Position numbers and translations under genes: made by a program
Notes under the pieces: model-generated
Database searches by the model: none
What the model was told of the DNA's origin: nothing
Seen by the model: the letters and a program-made list of their open reading frames with translations, nothing else
In this document: positions 1 through 13,517 of the stretch, one piece after another
Numbering within the stretch: the stretch's first letter is position 1
How the letters are laid out: each line of letters opens with the position of its first letter
From: Herpomyces periplanetae
Taxonomy: Eukaryota; Ascomycota; Laboulbeniomycetes; Herpomycetales; Herpomycetaceae
Assembly: GCA_009733715.1 (NCBI GenBank)
Contig: WMKJ01000017.1
Span: 1 to 64,000 of the forward strand
Length of the DNA stretch: 64,000 bases
Direction: 5' to 3'

Positions 1-115
1 CGATAAAATTTTGGGACACACTATTAAGTGGACAAGTTGCGACAAATGCAGCAGCGATTGAAGCGTCTACGACACCGATTGGAAGTACGGGATTTGGCAT
101 TAATTTAGGAAATGA
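1..115 (+). pseudogene. Inverted partial copy of a CDH1 exon, cut by the window edge
   Basis: This stretch is the reverse complement of about 4538-4652, inside the last exon of the CDH1 gene on the other strand. I count two mismatches over about 115 bases, both changing an amino acid (Ala to Glu and Ala to Ser). Read on the + strand it begins KFWDTLLSGQVATN, the end of a WD40 blade and the start of the Gly/Ala-rich insertion special to this Cdh1. Similarity stops abruptly near 115, where the sequence turns into a purine-rich run. The left end is cut by the window, so a longer duplicate may lie outside. A recent inverted duplication, or an assembly artefact, would explain it. It is probably not a functional gene here because the rest of the blade set is missing on the right. 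Confidence 0.85.
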
Positions 116-1574
116 TCGAGGGGGAGGGGAGGTGAAGTAGGTGTGGAAAAGTTGGGATGAGAAAGAAAAATGAGTGATGTTTTGGGAGAGGGGGGGATTG
201 TGTTAGAATGGATAGAAAAGAATGAGAAGAGATTTAAGCGGAAAGAATAAAACGTAAGATATACAGAAGAAAGAAGAGAAGAGGGAAAAGCGAGAAGGTG
301 AAAGATTGGAAGTTTTGGAGGGGGATATTTAAATATAAAAGAATCCAAAAAACTTGCCGGGGAGTTAAGCGAAGATGATGAAGCAGAAGCCGAGGAACGG
401 GATTTGGAGGCCGAAGGGAAAAGCGGGGAACAAAAAAGGACCGGGCCGAGAGGTTTGGGGCACAAGAAAGAAACAAGATGAAACAGCCGAGCACACAGGG
501 GAGGCACGGGCCGAGACATTGAGCGCAGAGCAGGGGCGCGCCGAGTGAGGGCGGGGACACGGTCGGAGGGACTCGGTAGGCAGAATCCGAAACAGCCGAT
601 GGGACGGGAGCAAAGGCCGATTGGGATTTTCGGGAGGGCAGCGGTTCCGCGTTGCCGCGCACGGTTTTCGTTCTTTTCGTGTCCATCGAACTTGCGTCTT
701 CAATTCGCTTAAATTTCTCCCACTTATCCACCCACTTTTCCAGATTATTTCTTCCTTGAAACTTTTTCTTCGCTTTTCAACTCCTTATTATCTTCTTTTC
801 CCACTCTTTAGGCTCGGCTCGACTCGATTCCTGTGGACTCGCCTCCTCTCTCCTCTCCTCTCCACTTCTCTCCTCTTAATCAAGAATTTTTATATCCTTT
901 TCACACTCTTCTTCTTCCTTCAGTACTATTCCCTTTCTCTATTACCGTATATCCATCTGACCATTTATCCATTCTCCCCTTCATCAATACTACCCTGGGT
1001 ACGTGCGTCCGTCCCTTCTCATCCAATCCATCATTCTTCCCTTTCATCGCTTAAACTAACCTCCCACTAAAGCCAATTTTCCGCAATCAGCTCCTCTTCA
1101 TTACATTTTCCCACGTATTTCTCTCTGTCCCTTTTCTCACCATCTCTACATCTTTTTAACCAAATTGTTCGCGTACGTACCCACGTACGTGTTCCCGTTC
1201 TCTTCTTTTATCACCATCTATCTTACCACCGCGTCTTCGTTAGCTACTCATCTTTATCGCTACTTCTACTTCTACCGTTACTCTGGTGTACGACTAGCTA
1301 GCTAGCTAGCCAACCAACCAGCCAGCCAGCCAGCTACTTCTACTTGTTTCTTTACGCCAAATTCCTCTTTTCGTTTGCCCTGCTTAATCTTCCCCTTCTC
1401 ACTCTCCCTCGCTTTTTCAAACCTCACTGCTATTCTCGCTCAACCTCCACCCTCCACTTCCTTCCCCTCCTCTTCCTTTTACTCTCTATACCCATCTTTT
1501 TCACCCTTATCATCTTCCCTTCCACTGCCGTCTACCTCGCATCCGTTTTTCCACTCCTCTTTCGACCTTCTCAA
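116..1574. other. Long skewed 5' region before the PP1 gene
   Basis: No gene recognised. The + strand is purine-rich from about 120 to 620, locally GC-rich at about 400-670, and then becomes strongly pyrimidine-rich until the PP1 start codon. Reading frames here on both strands are Ser/Pro/Leu/Phe-rich products of this bias and match no family. The region probably holds the PP1 promoter and a CT-rich leader. Confidence 0.5.
1294..1335. repeat. Compound tetranucleotide microsatellite (CTAG/CCAA/GCCA)
   Basis: Four CTAG-type units run into CCAA units and then GCCA units without interruption, about 42 bp in all. It lies about 240 bp before the PP1 start codon. The unit changes twice, so this is a compound repeat. 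Confidence 0.85.
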
Positions 1575-2893
<1,319 letters not shown>

Positions 2894-3723
2894 CTTTCCC
2901 TCGTTACTATCCTCATCTCTGCTCAATTAATTCCCGCCGTTCCTCCCGTCCTTTTTGCCACCTCGCCTCTCATAACCGTTGCCGTTTTCTCCATTCATTC
3001 AAATGTACAAATTTCCCTTTTACACGCGCACTCCGGCCCTACTCATTCGCCATCTCGGCCTCATCGTGATAGTCCTCCCTCCTCCACTTAATTCCTCCCG
3101 TTCACTTCAACTTTGATCCATCCATCTTGCTTGTCTTATCCTTCCCTTTCACCCTTCATTCGCCACTACGGTTAACGTCGGTTCCTCATCCTTTCTCCGA
3201 CTCGTCAATCTCAATTTAGCCTCCCAAATATATGCTATCTATATACTTACCCTGACACCGTTTTTTCCCATTTCACCCTCTGCTTTGCTCAACCACTACC
3301 ATGTCTTTACTAGAAATTCGTTGAAGCTTCAATTTCGCTTGAACAAGCTACTAATCAATCAATTCACTATTCCTCTTGATTTGCGCTCTGCCCTTTCCCT
3401 TCCCTCCTAATCTCACAATCATAAAATTTTTGTACATATATACGCTGCACCTGCATCCGCTCCCGTTCTAACCAAACCTTCCCCCGGTATGAAAGTGCAT
3501 TTCCCCTCCTTGCACTCTTGAAAATAATCCTTCCGTGGTAAGTGTAAATTATCAATAAGAAACATGCTTCATGCCATTACCATTTATGTATATGCCAACA
3601 CACATAAATGATGGTCAATTTCGAATTCCATCTATCTCCATGGCCAAAGTGTACCCAATTCGCCTGCGTATAAACGTCTACACATCTCCATGTCAAGTTC
3701 AAGGTGTTTTACATCACACTCGA
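2894..3723. other. Intergenic region between convergent PP1 and CDH1 genes
   Basis: It must hold both 3' UTRs. The + strand stays CT-rich for roughly the first 400 bases. I see no further gene or structured element. Confidence 0.5.
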
Positions 3724-6578
3724 TCATCTCAATGTTCCCCATCGTTCTACTGCTCCCGAGGATAAACCTCCGTAGCTTGAAAACGACTCGTTCATTCTTC
3801 CATCCACCAATAAAGCATCGGTACTTTCCTTGTCCCCACCATCTCCTCCCCCGGCACTCGATCCACACGCTTGATTTGATCCTGATTCATCGCATCCAGT
3901 TATCGTATCCTCACCTCCTGTCACTCCATTACACTGCACACTTGACATATTAACCGCACTTATCGTACTGCGATCTCTACTACTCTCACCACCAGTATCA
4001 ACTGCACTAACGGGTGATGACACTAAACCAGACCTTCGTGATCCTCCACTTCCACCCCCTCCGCTGCCCGAACTACCTCCAACTCCTCCACTACTTCCAC
4101 CACCCCGTTTCTTTTTAAATGCATGCCAAAATCGTAATGTTTCATCACCCGCCCCAGTAACAATAACGCTACCACATGGACTCATGGCCAAGTATAATAC
4201 ACGGTACGTATGCCCTGTTAAACTGGCTATTTGGGTCATTGACGGGTATCTCCATACGACAACTTGATTCTGCGAATATCCGTGTGTTGATACTACCTCG
4301 TTAGTAGTTCGAGACCATGCTAAATTGCATACTTGTGATCCTGTGTCGTACGATGCTAATAAATTGGCCGGTACTGCCCTTCGTCCCATTCCGTTTATAT
4401 TACTTCCACTGCTACCGTTCATAATTCCATTTCCACTTCCCATTCTTCCATGACGTCCACTTCCACCTCGAATCCCACTTTGATCTCGTTCACTAATTCG
4501 ACCAGTCATCCCAAATCCGCCATCCCCTCCTAACCCATCATTTCCTAAATTAATGCCAAATCCCGTACTTCCAATCGGTGTCGTAGCCGCTGCAATCGCT
4601 GCTGCATTTGTCGCAACTTGTCCACTTAATAGTGTGTCCCAAAATTTTATCGTCCGATCCGCTGTACCTCCTCCACTCGCCAGTAAACCTCGTTGATGCG
4701 GACTCCATGCTATCGCTTTCACTGCTGCTTGATGCTCCGAAAATCTGTACAAGGGTGAAGCGTTTAATTTATCCCAAACAATCAATTTATTATCATTTCC
4801 TCCACTCGCTAATTGTCCATCATCAGAATTCCACTTGAGTCCGCACACTTCTTGATTATGACCTGTTAGCCTTCGTAACCACTGATCCGGTGATCGTACA
4901 TCTCTATGCAATATGGTTCTATCCCGACTACCCGATGAAAGTATATGTGAATTCCACGACAATGATCCGACCCGTCCCGTATGCCCCGTCATCGTTCGTA
5001 AGCGTCTTTGACTCGCCGCATCCCAGATTTGAACATACCCTCTGAACGTTCCAATTGCTAAATGTGACCCCTACACTCACCCATATCACATATTTGTATA
5101 CGTTAACACTTAAGCACTTTAACTACTCTTTAACACTCTAGCCTCCCTGCCTATCTAACTTACCCGTTGAATCCAATTAACGCTTGTCACAATATCATCA
5201 TTCAACTCGCATAACCGTGTCACCCGTCCTGAGCTACTATTCCACAAGTAAACGCACTGTCCAAGTCCTACGCTAAGTATATTGGTACTACCCCAATCTA
5301 CCAAGTTAAGGTAGAAATCATCCGCTAAATCTGGCGCATCCAGAACTTTGTACGGCAATTTGCTAATGGTTCGGGGACTTTTCCGCGGTGACAATAGCAT
5401 ATTCCGTGAGTTACACTTTATCGGTGAAAGGCTATAAACGTCTGATTGAACGTTCAAGTTAATATGTCGATTTCCCAAACTCTGCGGTGTTCGTGACGGC
5501 GTAAGATGTCCATTCGAGTATGTAAACAAATTTTTCAATGGCGTCGACGGTGAATGCCCTGTTGCGGGAAAGTGTACCGATGTATTAGGTCGTATAGGCG
5601 ATGTTAATGCTCGGCCTGTATCTACTCCCGACGGTGACATGTCTACCGAAGGCATGATATCGTCGAACATTTCATTTCGTAGTAATCGCGTATATATTCG
5701 ATTAGCTTCTTCGTCTGGTTAAAGTCCAATGTTAGTCAATTTCCAAACGTGCGTAGTATTTATAGACACAACTTGATTTGCTTACTCTTCTGTGATGCTA
5801 AATCTCCGTGCAATTGCCGTTGGGGTGTACTCGGACATCCATCATCATCAGGAAGCAGGCTAAAACTTGCGATCATATCACGCGATGATCGATTTGGTAT
5901 AAACCGATCTCCGTATAACCGCTGCCGTTTACGACTTGGGCTGGTGGTAGGCGTAATTTCTCGGGATCCAAAACTTCGATGTAATCTCTCCAAAGCAAGA
6001 TTTAACTCGGTCGGATTAACAGAATCGTATGACGACGACACTGATGCTGGTACCGACGCTGATGCTAAAGCACCATTATTATTGCTTGATACTTGCATAC
6101 TTCCGTATGATACCGCTTCATGCCTCCGTTTGAATACTCGCCCCGGTGGAGTTATAGATGATGATCGTGCATATAAACCGTCTAGATCACCGTCTGCAGT
6201 CGATGCAGTAATTTTTTTCTCATTGGGCCAGGTAAACACTTCATCATCTTCATCCTCCGCGTATACATCTTCTTGGTTTCGCGTAATTTCAGTGTTAATC
6301 AGCCGTCCCGGTGACTGTCTTGGGTCTATTTCCGATAGACTATGACTTCTTGATCGGGGTGGTTCATCTCTAGAGTCTACATTTGACGTAGTGTATGCTG
6401 AATTCGGTGCACCATCATTTAGACAAACTTGTAAGGGAGTTTTAACACGCCCACTGGATTTGGATGTTTTTCGTGACGATGATCTTAATGGTGTAGTAAC
6501 GTTCACGTTGACCGTACTATCCACGGTTGCAGTAGATGATGCCGCAGCCGCGGCGGCAGCTCTTCGAGTAATCGGCAT
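3724..6578 (-). CDS. CDH1: APC/C activator Cdh1 (Fizzy-related)
   Basis: Exons on the minus strand: 6578-5786, 5714-5164 and 5070-3724; introns 71 and 93 nt; 896 residues against about 500-570 in well-known homologues. Cdh1 recruits substrates to the anaphase-promoting complex in late mitosis and G1. A C-box (DRFIPNR) lies near residue 225, followed by the conserved FTYS, SPRKSPRTISKLPYKVLDAP and DDFYLNLVDW segments and then the WD40 propeller (NKLIVWD, DTGSQVCNLAW, GAGDETLRFW). Three parts are enlarged: a poly-Ala and acidic N-terminus, a Gly/Ala-rich insertion of about 85 residues between middle blades (near 600-685), and a Gly/Ser-rich extension of about 130 residues after the last blade. 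The protein ends in Leu-Arg; the family normally ends in the Ile-Arg tail that docks on APC3. The first ATG in frame is at 6578. Confidence 0.95.
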
Positions 6579-9500
6579 ATGTGGAAAAGTGGACAAGACA
6601 AAGTTGAATCAATCCTCGTAAAAGAAAACTCGAAATCATAGACAACCCAAAGTTCACCTAATTAAAACCCTTGGTGGAATATGCATATATAAATATAAAT
6701 CTTTATATATGACCAAACAAATTCATGACATGAACGTGTATAAAAGTTTATTACACACTGTACGGTTTCATAAGTCTAAAGGTCCTGAGATGGATTAATT
6801 TCTTTTTAACAACACTGATCAAGTAAACGCAAAGGAATTCATTTAAGTGAGTTGGTAAGTTTTGGGAAGAAATTTTTCCAATTGAATGCTTCTTTGATAA
6901 ATCGCCTTACTACGGTTGGTAAGGCAAAGCAAGGCAAATGAAGTAGGATTAATTAAACCACGTTTAAAACTAAAGGGGAGAGTGAGCGTGAGAAGAAGTC
7001 AAAGACCGGCACATTACAATCGAAACTCCCAAAGTAAAGCGTAAAGAAAAGAGTTAAGCATCACGACACGCACGAACTCTCGCCTTCAGGGAAGATAAGC
7101 GCGAAATATCCGGAAACACGAAGATTTGCCGTCTAGCAAACCCTTGGCGGATGTCACGTGAGGTCCGAAAGGAGCGATAGGGCTGACCCAAATAAGTAGT
7201 CACTGCTCTGCATTGGGAAGGCGTGGTGAGGTAAGCTGGGTGTGTTGATTGGTCAGATGTTTCCGAGATAAAGTGTATTTGTGGGTCTATTTCCCAAAGT
7301 GGACTACTACCGGGTTTTGATTTCCCCGGTAAATAATCATAAATCAAAACATTCTTTCCCAGTCTCGCCAAAAATGCCCTATACAATCCCTCCTATAATT
7401 AGGGGTGTTTCCCTGCATGTTGCCAAACTCCTTCCCTTTTCCGTCTTCCTCTTTCCCAATCAAGTAAACTCCCTTTTTGTAAACATGTCAAATGTACTTT
7501 GCCTTGACGTTTGCGGTTTTTTCCCTTTTGGGAAATTTTCGCTATACATTTGGCTTTATTTTCCCTTTACTTGTTCCTTTTGCCTTTTTTTGGCATTTTC
7601 CTTGCCATTTTTTCTTAATTTTGTTCTTCTTTACCATCTTCCACCATTTTATTCTTCACCCCAAATTTTTCTACTTCATTAGTCCTGCATCTCTCCCTCT
7701 ACTCTCTTCCCCCCCTCCCCGTCTCCCTTCTCTTCACCATCACCGTCATCTATCTTGTATATATTATTTTCATTCTTAAATTTACCCGTTCTCATTACTC
7801 CTCATACACCACATCCAATTCTTCTCTTCCAGTCATCTTATCATTCATGTTAACCGTTGAAATACCGCCCACCAATCTAGGTGGCTTTCGTGTGGATATA
7901 ACCACAAATATATTATGTATACACCATTTTACTCCTAAACTAATCAACTATATTTTCAACTGGTTTTTTAACGTCGTCTTTCCCCCATTCCTTTACACTT
8001 ATAAACCTTCGAAACAGGGATTAGCCCATTCATCATCTCTAGAATTCTTGTTCTGAAATCTTCTCCCGATTAATACTCATCTTCACATCAATCAAGCAAT
8101 TTACTTGACAGTGCAAAGTCAATCCATCATGGTTAACTAGTCTCCAGTCCACTTTTTTTCCAAAAAATACCTCAATTAGTCCGATAAACTCTATTACTTT
8201 CATTATCTTTCTCCCTTGACTCGTCATGGAATATCCATCAATTCAGGGTTACGATGAACAGTTTGGTATTCCTACGTCAAGTTTAACTATATCACAACCT
8301 TCGGTTCACTTTAAATCCACTTATTTCACCGCTGTCTCCCCTCTTAGTCTCAGCTGATTCGGCGGGTAATTCTTCCCGTCAAATTGCCACGAGTCTACCA
8401 ACTTTGAAATACTGAAGATTAGTCTCTCCCTTCACTCAATTAATGTTACTGCACTGTACCAAACTATTCCATCTAGGATATGAGTACTAAATGCCTTGTG
8501 CAAACTTACACAGTTTCTTCCCTTCTTCAATTTACCCTGTTGCTATGATTTCTTTATCCACATTTTCCTTACTCAATCTCTCCTTAATGCGTCACTGCAG
8601 CATTATCCATACGTAATACTCCGGTAATGAATTTCCAGTTTGTTCATCGCAATTGATGCATTGCTCACCACACCAAGCTCTTATTTATCATGTACCATAT
8701 GCTCTATCACATCACAACTTCATCTTAGCCAGCACAACGTGTAAGCTTGTAATGTAATGGTTTTCCACCGTATCTTTACAGGAACAGTATCCGCCGTATA
8801 ACTTCAAATGCACCATCAACTCGCGATCTCCAATTAATCTTCCCTTATCCTAAATTTCTTTAACCCCATGTCAACATTAATGTAAAAATATCTGCCCAAG
8901 CAACCCGTTCTTTGATCATTAATTTCTCCCTTCAAGTTCTACCGTGCACAGCTTAGCGGAATCTTTCTATAATGCACTTAACTTTTCATTCGTAACCAAA
9001 CATTTATCCTCATATTTTTCCTTTGAATAGTTTGACCTTCTACAACTTAGTCCATAATTCATTCCTAATCTCATCTCCAGATTGTAAATTTCTTCCAAAT
9101 CCCCCCATGTAGATTGGACCGCTTCATTATCCACTCTCTTTTCAACTTTCATACATGCCATCGATGACATTTGACAAAAATCTCACTTACACTTCACATT
9201 ATGCCACACTCGTTTTAATATTAATCACTTCAATACTTCATGCACAAGCTCAACTCTTCTCCTCATCTACTCCACTCCAGGAAGTGCTGTCTAGGTTACT
9301 AGTTCATCGTTAAATTGTGTCAACTCTCTCTGTACAACTTTACAGTTATATAAGCTGTATTTCTACATCATGAACCTAGCCAAATTCCCTTAACCGATTA
9401 ATTTAACCTGTCCACTTTGCTTCCTTGCAAGGTTTTTCGCTTGAAAATGTTTTATAAGATTCTCCTGTGCTAACCACTTAAAATAGTCATACTTAATTCT

Positions 9501-9683
9501 ACATTTTCTCCCTTCCATTCAACATTTATCGTCTATTAAGTTATATTCTTACCCAAAAACATCCCTCTCTCCCCTCCAGAGCCATACATCTCTTCTACTT
9601 CTTTTTCTTCGAATTTTAGCTCTACGCCCTCGCCTGATCATTCTGATTTAAATTTAAATCTAAACTTTAGAAACTTCCCTACA
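6579..9683. other. 3.1-kb divergent intergenic region between CDH1 and the aminopeptidase
   Basis: No gene recognised. There is an AT-rich TATA-like run near 6684-6715 on the CDH1 side, a single CACGTG at 7155-7160, a CT-rich tract at about 7400-7850, and otherwise unremarkable AT-rich sequence. Frames of 60-130 codons here have no ATG start or no family resemblance. Confidence 0.45.
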
Positions 9684-11431
9684 ATGGTTGCTAATGATAA
9701 AGAAGACGAAGTCACTAAATTCCTAAAATTTGTCAGTTCTTCGCCTACTCGTAAGCTGCTAAATATTTTGATGTTTACCCGTTTTTAAACAAATATCCAT
9801 TTCAAATATTTTACCTCAACACCGTTAATCGAATTTTTAAATGTTCACTATATTATGCAACGAACAATTAAAATCTGACCAACTTTGCTCAACCGGTTAA
9901 CTTAGCATACCATGCCATTGAAACGACTATCCAACTTCTAACTGATGCCGGTTTTGAGGAACTTGATGTAGGTTTGTTACTTGTAATGAAATATTTAGCG
10001 TATATTTTAATACAGTTTATATGTATCATGTTAACCAGTCCCTCTTGGTCCTGGTCCCTACAGCTTTCGACTGAATGGAATCATAAGTTGGTACCGGGTG
10101 GTAAATACTTTTTAACTTGCAATTACTCGTCAATTATTGCATTTTCAGTCGGCACAAATTGGGCACCTGGTGGTCCCTTTGCTATAGTTGCTGCACACAC
10201 TGATTCCCCTTGCTTGCGCTGCAAGCCCACTTCAAATCGCAAGTCGGGTGAATTTCATGGACTGTCTGTTGAGCCGTATGGTGGTGGCCTGTGGCATACC
10301 TGGTTTGATCGTGATTTAAGTTTGGCAGGACAAGTACAAGTTAGCTCTACTTCTAAAGCGAGTGAAGTAAAATTGTTTCGCTTGAATCGTCCTATCCTTC
10401 GAGTGCCTACTCTTGCGGCACATCTTGATCGTTCGCCTAACTTTTGCTTTAATAAAGAAACCCATTTATCCCCATTCTACGGGCTTAATTCTAGTGGATT
10501 ATCCCAACGCTCCATTATTAATTCCGCCAATCCATATTTAAATAACCGTATCAATCCAAGTATTATTAAAGAAATTGCAGAACAACTAAACTGTGAGGAA
10601 AATATGATAGAAGACTGCGAAATGATCCTCTATGACACCCAAGAACCATGCTTGGGAGGATTAGCAAACGATCTTATTTTCTCTTCGCGTTTGGACAACT
10701 TAATGATGTCATTTTGCGCTGTTCAAGGACTCATTAACTCCTTGGAAGCAGGTCATAAAAACAGCCCTGAGAGTGTGCGAATGGTGGTGCTTTTTGACAA
10801 TGAAGAAATTGGAAGTCAAACTAAGGCCGGTGCATTATCTAATTTTTTACCGAATGTCATGTGCCAAATTTGTTTATCTTCAACTAAACATTCAGTCTCT
10901 CACACCTCAATTACCAATTCCCTTTCATCTGTCTTACCATGTTACAACATGTCATGTACTAAATCGGTGCTGATTTCTGCGGATATGGCGCACTCTATTC
11001 ATCCAAATTATGCCGATAAGCATGATGAAACTCATCATCCCGTCATAAATGGTGGTCCAGTAATAAAATATAACACAAATGGACGCTATGCTACCTCACT
11101 TTCAAGTTCTACCATGCTTCAAAAGATAGCATCAATTTACGAAATTCCAATTCAGTTCTATGCGAATCGCAACGATACACCATGCGGAAGTACTATTGGT
11201 CCATTTTTAAGCTCAATGTTAGGAATTCATACAATTGACCTAGGAAATCCTCAATTAAGCATGCACAGTATTCGAGAAACCGGCGGGGCAAAAGACATCA
11301 AACATGCTATAAGGTTATTCGATGGCTTTTGGCAAGAGTTTGATAAGTTTAAGGTGGATGCAAATCGTATATCTTTACCGCGTAGAATAGCTTCACAAAG
11401 AGTGCCCACGAAGGTTACCAAGGATAGCTAA
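9684..11431 (+). CDS. APE4: Aspartyl aminopeptidase, peptidase family M18
   Basis: Exons 9684-9750, 9906-9967 and 10064-11431; 498 residues, usual for the family (about 470-515). M18 enzymes are dodecameric, two-zinc peptidases that remove N-terminal Asp or Glu in the cytosol or vacuole. The spliced N-terminus reads FVSSSPTPYHAIETTIQLL, the expected family opening. Metal and catalytic motifs are complete: AAHTDSPCL (His at about 88), YGGGLWHTWFDRDL, a conserved Asp in SRLDNL, the Glu pair in DNEEIGS, SADMAHSIHPN, NDTPCGSTIGP and MHSIRE. I see no vacuolar propeptide, which favours the cytosolic DNPEP/Ape4 type over Ape1. The hydrophobic stretch that seems to start the big downstream frame (9974-10063) is intron 2, so it is not a signal peptide. 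Confidence 0.95.
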
Positions 11432-12151
11432 TTAACCAAAATTCATCCTCTGTGAACATTAGCACATGGGGTAATACGAGCAATAAAAAACAGTACAAAC
11501 ATGTACATATATAGTATTAAGCTGCAATTTTAAAATGGTTTATACGTAGTTGTATGAGCTGATTTATGTATCGTTTAGGATTATAGGGAGAAGGGAATTG
11601 TGAATGTTTGCCTTGAATAAGCATATAGCAGGCGACGATCAAGCGTAAACAAGCAAGTGAAAGTAAGATGTAGGGTTATGAACAAACATTAATAGTTTGA
11701 TGAGCATAATTGATTAGTTGTGGTGACGATAATAATCACGATACTAGCGGAAATTTTTAAAATGAAGTAGTTACCAAGTTGACGAGTAAGTTAGCCAGAC
11801 GGAGTGAGAAGTGAAGGATTACCAGGCTGATCGAGCTAGTTGGACTATTTGAAGGGCAACTCCAATTCATCGTGGAACGAATATAAGGGATTTCGTACAG
11901 TTTCCAAGCGTGCAAGGATAAGGGCGTTTGACGAAGGATTATTCGATTACGAGTCGATGAAGCGCAACATGCATTGGATGCGCCATTAATAGGGTGTAGA
12001 AGTTTAACTGAGTTGAATTAGCCCAATGAACAATGGAATGTAGAAGAAATGGAAAGATTTAAACCAGGAGAGCTGACGTTGGGTAATATATAATTCAAGA
12101 GCAAGTGGCAAAATAAACGAACAATTTTTCACGCGATAGAACAGGATAACC
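11432..12151. other. Intergenic, AT-rich
   Basis: This is the 3' flank of the aminopeptidase and the promoter side of the phosphatase gene. I see no gene or notable element. Confidence 0.5.
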
Positions 12152-13517
12152 ATGACGAAAATATCCGGGGAAATGGAAATGAAAACCAAGGCAAAGCTGG
12201 AGCTGCTAAGTGATCATGCCGACAAATTTCGGGTGATTTATCACGATGAATGGAACATCTTTGATATTTATGACGAGGAAAATCCGGCACCGATTTTGCG
12301 GTACTCAGGCAAGCCGCTGTATTTGACAGGAAATAAGGGCGAAATTGATCGGTTTCTCGGGCAGTTCGATGTAAGTGGGGGCAATTATGGTTAAGGCAAG
12401 ATATGTTGATTAACATGGTGATGTTAGACGTTTTTATTCGATTGTGATGGTCAGTAAAATGAGCCAGCAAGTGATTGTGTTGATACTAGCTCACGCAGGA
12501 TTGTATGCAATTAGGTGTTTTGTGGTCCGGTGATAATGTGCTCCCAGGTGTCCCCGAAACGCTGGAAATGCTACGGAATAAAGGTACAACAGTACGAAGG
12601 AAAGGGAGGAGGGGCAAATTAAAAGCCTGTTGACGAGTTCATACATTAATGAGAATGATTTAGGCAAAAATTTGATATTCGTTACGAACAATAGTACCAA
12701 ATCGAGAGCTGATTGTACACGAAAATTTCTAGATTTAGGAATGAAAGTTAGCGAGGTAAGTCAACTTAACAAGTCATGGATTAATGGTGATAATTGACAA
12801 TATATACATGATTAGAGGGAAGTTATAAGCTCAGCGTACAGTGCGGCAGTTTACATTTCCAAGATCATTAAGCCCAACAAAAAAGTTTTTGTTGTAGGTG
12901 AAGCTGGACTAGAAAAGGAATTGAAGCTACATGGAATCCAGGTAGTGGGTGGATCGGATGAAAATTTTCGAAGGACTATTTTGCCGAATGATTTTACGGG
13001 GATTGCCGACAATGTTACTTTGGATGGGGATGTGGAGATCGTCTTGGTTGGTTTAGACTTTAATATTTCCTACCTTAAACTAGCACACGCAGTCGCTTAT
13101 ATTAAACGCGGCGCAAGGTTTATCGCAACAAATCTTGATTGTACACTGCCTAGATCGGGTAAAACGACGGCCAACCGATGTGAATTTCCCGGTGCAGGTT
13201 CTATAAGTGCGAGCATTGCGACGGCGAGCATGATATGGCCGGAATCACTGGGTAAGCCTAGTTGGATAATGTTGAAGGCGTTAGCTGAAAGTGATTGTCC
13301 GGGAAGTGAAATGATTCGTAGTCAGGCAGGCCGAAATCGTGTATGCATGATCGGTGACCGACTTGATACGGATATATGCTTTGCACGACGAGCATGCTTT
13401 GGCGGAAGTTTAGCCGTACTATCTGGTATTGTTACGAAAGAGGAAATTATTAACGCTGAATCTACCTTGGCACCTAGTGTATACGCTGATTCACTATCAG
13501 ATATTCTTTTGGCTTAA
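12152..13517 (+). CDS. PHO13: HAD-superfamily phosphatase of the Pho13/phosphoglycolate phosphatase type
   Basis: Exons 12152-12370, 12428-12449, 12515-12583, 12664-12755 and 12816-13517; introns 57, 65, 80 and 60 nt; 367 residues. The family dephosphorylates 2-phosphoglycolate and other toxic side products of metabolism (metabolite repair). The 22-nt second exon is essential: it supplies motif I, so the splice reads FLGQFDTFLFDCDGVLW with both catalytic aspartates. Motif II is VTNNST, the motif III Lys lies in GKPSWIML, and motif IV is MIGDRLDTD. The cap domain segment (EVISSAYSAAVYI to about residue 290) matches the family. The N-terminus has some 35-40 residues more than usual before LYLTGNKGEIDRFL, so the true start could be further in or behind another intron. 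Confidence 0.92.

Noticed and set aside
100-1070. Frames of 110-165 codons on both strands before PP1
   Set aside because: They result from the R/Y skew, overlap each other, are compositionally extreme and resemble nothing known.
7054-7386. 110-codon minus-strand frame
   Set aside because: It starts at TTG, has no family resemblance and lies in the promoter side of CDH1.
9751-9905. C/D snoRNA in the first aminopeptidase intron
   Set aside because: A TTGATGT and a CTGA occur, but the C box is off consensus and I find no complement to known conserved rRNA.
9974-10063. Signal peptide on the aspartyl aminopeptidase
   Set aside because: The hydrophobic stretch is translated intron 2. The real N-terminus is encoded by two upstream exons and has no such segment.
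12491-12514. Pho13-type phosphatase lacking the second catalytic Asp (DCMQLGVLW)
   Set aside because: This arises only if exon 3 is taken to start at the CGCAG near 12499. Using the micro-exon 12428-12449 and the acceptor at 12514 gives the normal DCDGVLW motif.
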